Of a DNA stretch of 6,064 nt, positions 5,189 through 6,064 are shown piece after piece. Source of the DNA: Thermoplasmata archaeon (GTDB lineage: Archaea > Thermoplasmatota > Thermoplasmata > Thermoplasmatales > GCA-001856825); NCBI GenBank assembly GCA_021831005.1, contig JAKBNO010000040.1:1-6064 (forward strand). The letters run 5' to 3'. Both the position numbers and the translations under genes were made by a program. The notes beneath the pieces were generated by a model. The model saw nothing but the letters and a program-made list of their open reading frames with translations, had not been told where the DNA came from and did no database searches. Within the stretch, counting starts at the first letter, position 1, and each line of letters opens with the position of its first letter.

Positions 5189-6064
5189 TCAATTTACGGT
5201 TCCGCTGCCTATCAGTCTCCATCTGTTCTGGATCTTCCTGCTGATAGCTACGTTCTGTCCCGGTAGTGCTATGACTGGATACCTCAAATCTCCTTCCATG
5301 ACATCTCCTTTTGAATGCGTGACTAGTGCGACGGTAACAGCAGTCGCAACATTCAAGAGAAGAGTCTCGCCCTTGATTATTCTTTCAACATTGAGTTCTT
5401 CAGAACTCCCTACTACCTTGTTCAGAATGTTCGTCTTAAGGGAAATCTTGAAGACAGGTTTTGGCAGGGATCCTTTGAGTCCTACCACCATCCCCACAAG
5501 GCTATCACCTTTGGTCAGGAATGGATCCAGCTTCGTACCCATGCCCACGAGTCCACCGGGTCCCTTCTCATTGAGAGTGATGCTACCAGATATGATCGAA
5601 GAGATCTGCGTGTGAATGGGGGTCCAGCTTTTCTTTCCTCCCTTTGTGACTGCTATTCCAGGCGAAATCTCAACCTCGTCGTTTGGTTTGAACTTCCCGG
5701 AAGTTATCGAGCCGCCTATGACTCCACCGTGCAGGTCCTTGGGTTTTGTTCCCGGCTTGTTGACATCGAAGCTCCTAGCAATGTACATCATTGCGTTCCC
5801 ATCTGTTTCGAATTTTCGAGTTGGGATTGTTTTCTCTATGGCATTCAGCAGTGAGTCCAGGTTAGCGTTATCAAGGGCGCTCATAGGGATAATCGGTGCG
5901 TCCTCCGCCACCGTGTCCTTGACGAACTCCTTGATTTCTTTGTAACTCTCAACCGCCTTTTCCTCTGTAACGAGATCAATCTTGTTCTGGACAATAACTA
6001 TGTTCTTTATTCCAAGGAAGTTCAATGCCGTGAGATGTTCCCTGGTCTGGGGTTTCGGGCATTT
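5189..6064 (-). CDS. eif2g: Archaeal translation initiation factor 2 gamma subunit (C-terminal 291 residues; cut by window edge)
   Basis: This GTPase subunit of aIF2 carries initiator Met-tRNA to the small ribosomal subunit. The visible part begins KCPKPQTREHLTALNFLGIK, which follows the switch II region in the family. The G4 motif NKID (guanine specificity) and the G5 MSAL motif follow. Domain II begins near GGVIGGSITSGKFKPNDEVE and includes the aIF2-gamma-specific insertion that ends GPGGLVGMGTKLDPFLTKGD. Domain III runs to the RWRLIGSGTV end, the usual C-terminus. The family is about 410 residues, so roughly 120, with the P-loop and switches I and II, lie beyond 6064. A TTG codon at 6023-6025 is internal (a Leu in ALNFLG), not the start. 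It distinguishes this factor from SelB and EF-Tu by that domain II insertion and the C-terminus. The gene converges on the glycosylase with a 20-bp gap. Confidence 0.97.
   Translation of the reverse strand, partial: KCPKPQTREHLTALNFLGIKNIVIVQNKIDLVTEEKAVESYKEIKEFVKDTVAEDAPIIPMSALDNANLDSLLNAIEKTIPTRKFETDGNAMMYIARSFDVNKPGTKPKDLHGGVIGGSITSGKFKPNDEVEISPGIAVTKGGKKSWTPIHTQISSIISGSITLNEKGPGGLVGMGTKLDPFLTKGDSLVGMVVGLKGSLPKPVFKISLKTNILNKVVGSSEELNVERIIKGETLLLNVATAVTVALVTHSKGDVMEGDLRYPVIALPGQNVAISRKIQNRWRLIGSGTVN

Noticed and set aside
5271..5945. Plus-strand open frames opposite aIF2-gamma
   Set aside because: aIF2-gamma is unmistakable on the minus strand; these are its shadows.
1..6064. CRISPR arrays, insertion sequences, attachment sites, integrases, toxin-antitoxin or other defence genes
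   Set aside because: I saw no tandem spaced repeats, transposase-like frames or terminal repeats. The tRNA 3' end is not duplicated anywhere that I could see in the window.

Overview
The window looks like chromosomal DNA from a mesophilic or moderately thermophilic archaeon. The evidence is an archaeal translation initiation factor 2 gamma subunit (aIF2-gamma), a tRNA gene without an encoded CCA end, heavy use of AGG/AGA arginine codons, and a lead operon gene with no Shine-Dalgarno sequence before its start. A Thermoplasmata-like source is my guess from the gene set; the sequence does not prove it.

Layout from left to right. Bases 1-528 (minus) hold the N-terminal 176 codons of an aldehyde dehydrogenase that runs off the left edge. 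Bases 529-845 contain no convincing gene but do hold overlapping inverted repeats and AT-rich TATA-like boxes. Bases 846-919 (minus) are a tRNA-Thr(GGU). After a 133-bp divergent spacer comes a tight four-gene plus-strand operon, 1053-4473, encoding a flavoprotein quinone reductase (FixC/EtfC), its ferredoxin-like partner (FixX/EtfX) and the two electron transfer flavoprotein subunits (EtfB/FixA and EtfA/FixB). Next is a plus-strand HhH-GPD DNA glycosylase with a 4Fe-4S cluster, whose domain begins upstream of any normal start codon. Converging on it with a 20-bp gap is the C-terminal 291 residues of aIF2-gamma (minus), which runs off the right edge.

How the genes work together. The four-gene operon has the full set of an EtfABCX/FixABCX complex. 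In characterised members of this family, EtfAB oxidises NADH and bifurcates the electrons: one goes to low-potential ferredoxin or flavodoxin, and the other passes through EtfC/EtfX to membrane quinone. All key motifs are present, and each gene junction overlaps or nearly does, which implies co-translation. The flanking glycosylase, aIF2-gamma, tRNA and aldehyde dehydrogenase have no evident functional link to it.

I found no CRISPR, mobile element, phage gene or clearly new system. The items most worth checking are the irregular 5' end of the glycosylase gene, the FixX start, the overlapping hairpins at 668-719, and whether this archaeal ETF is truly the bifurcating type.
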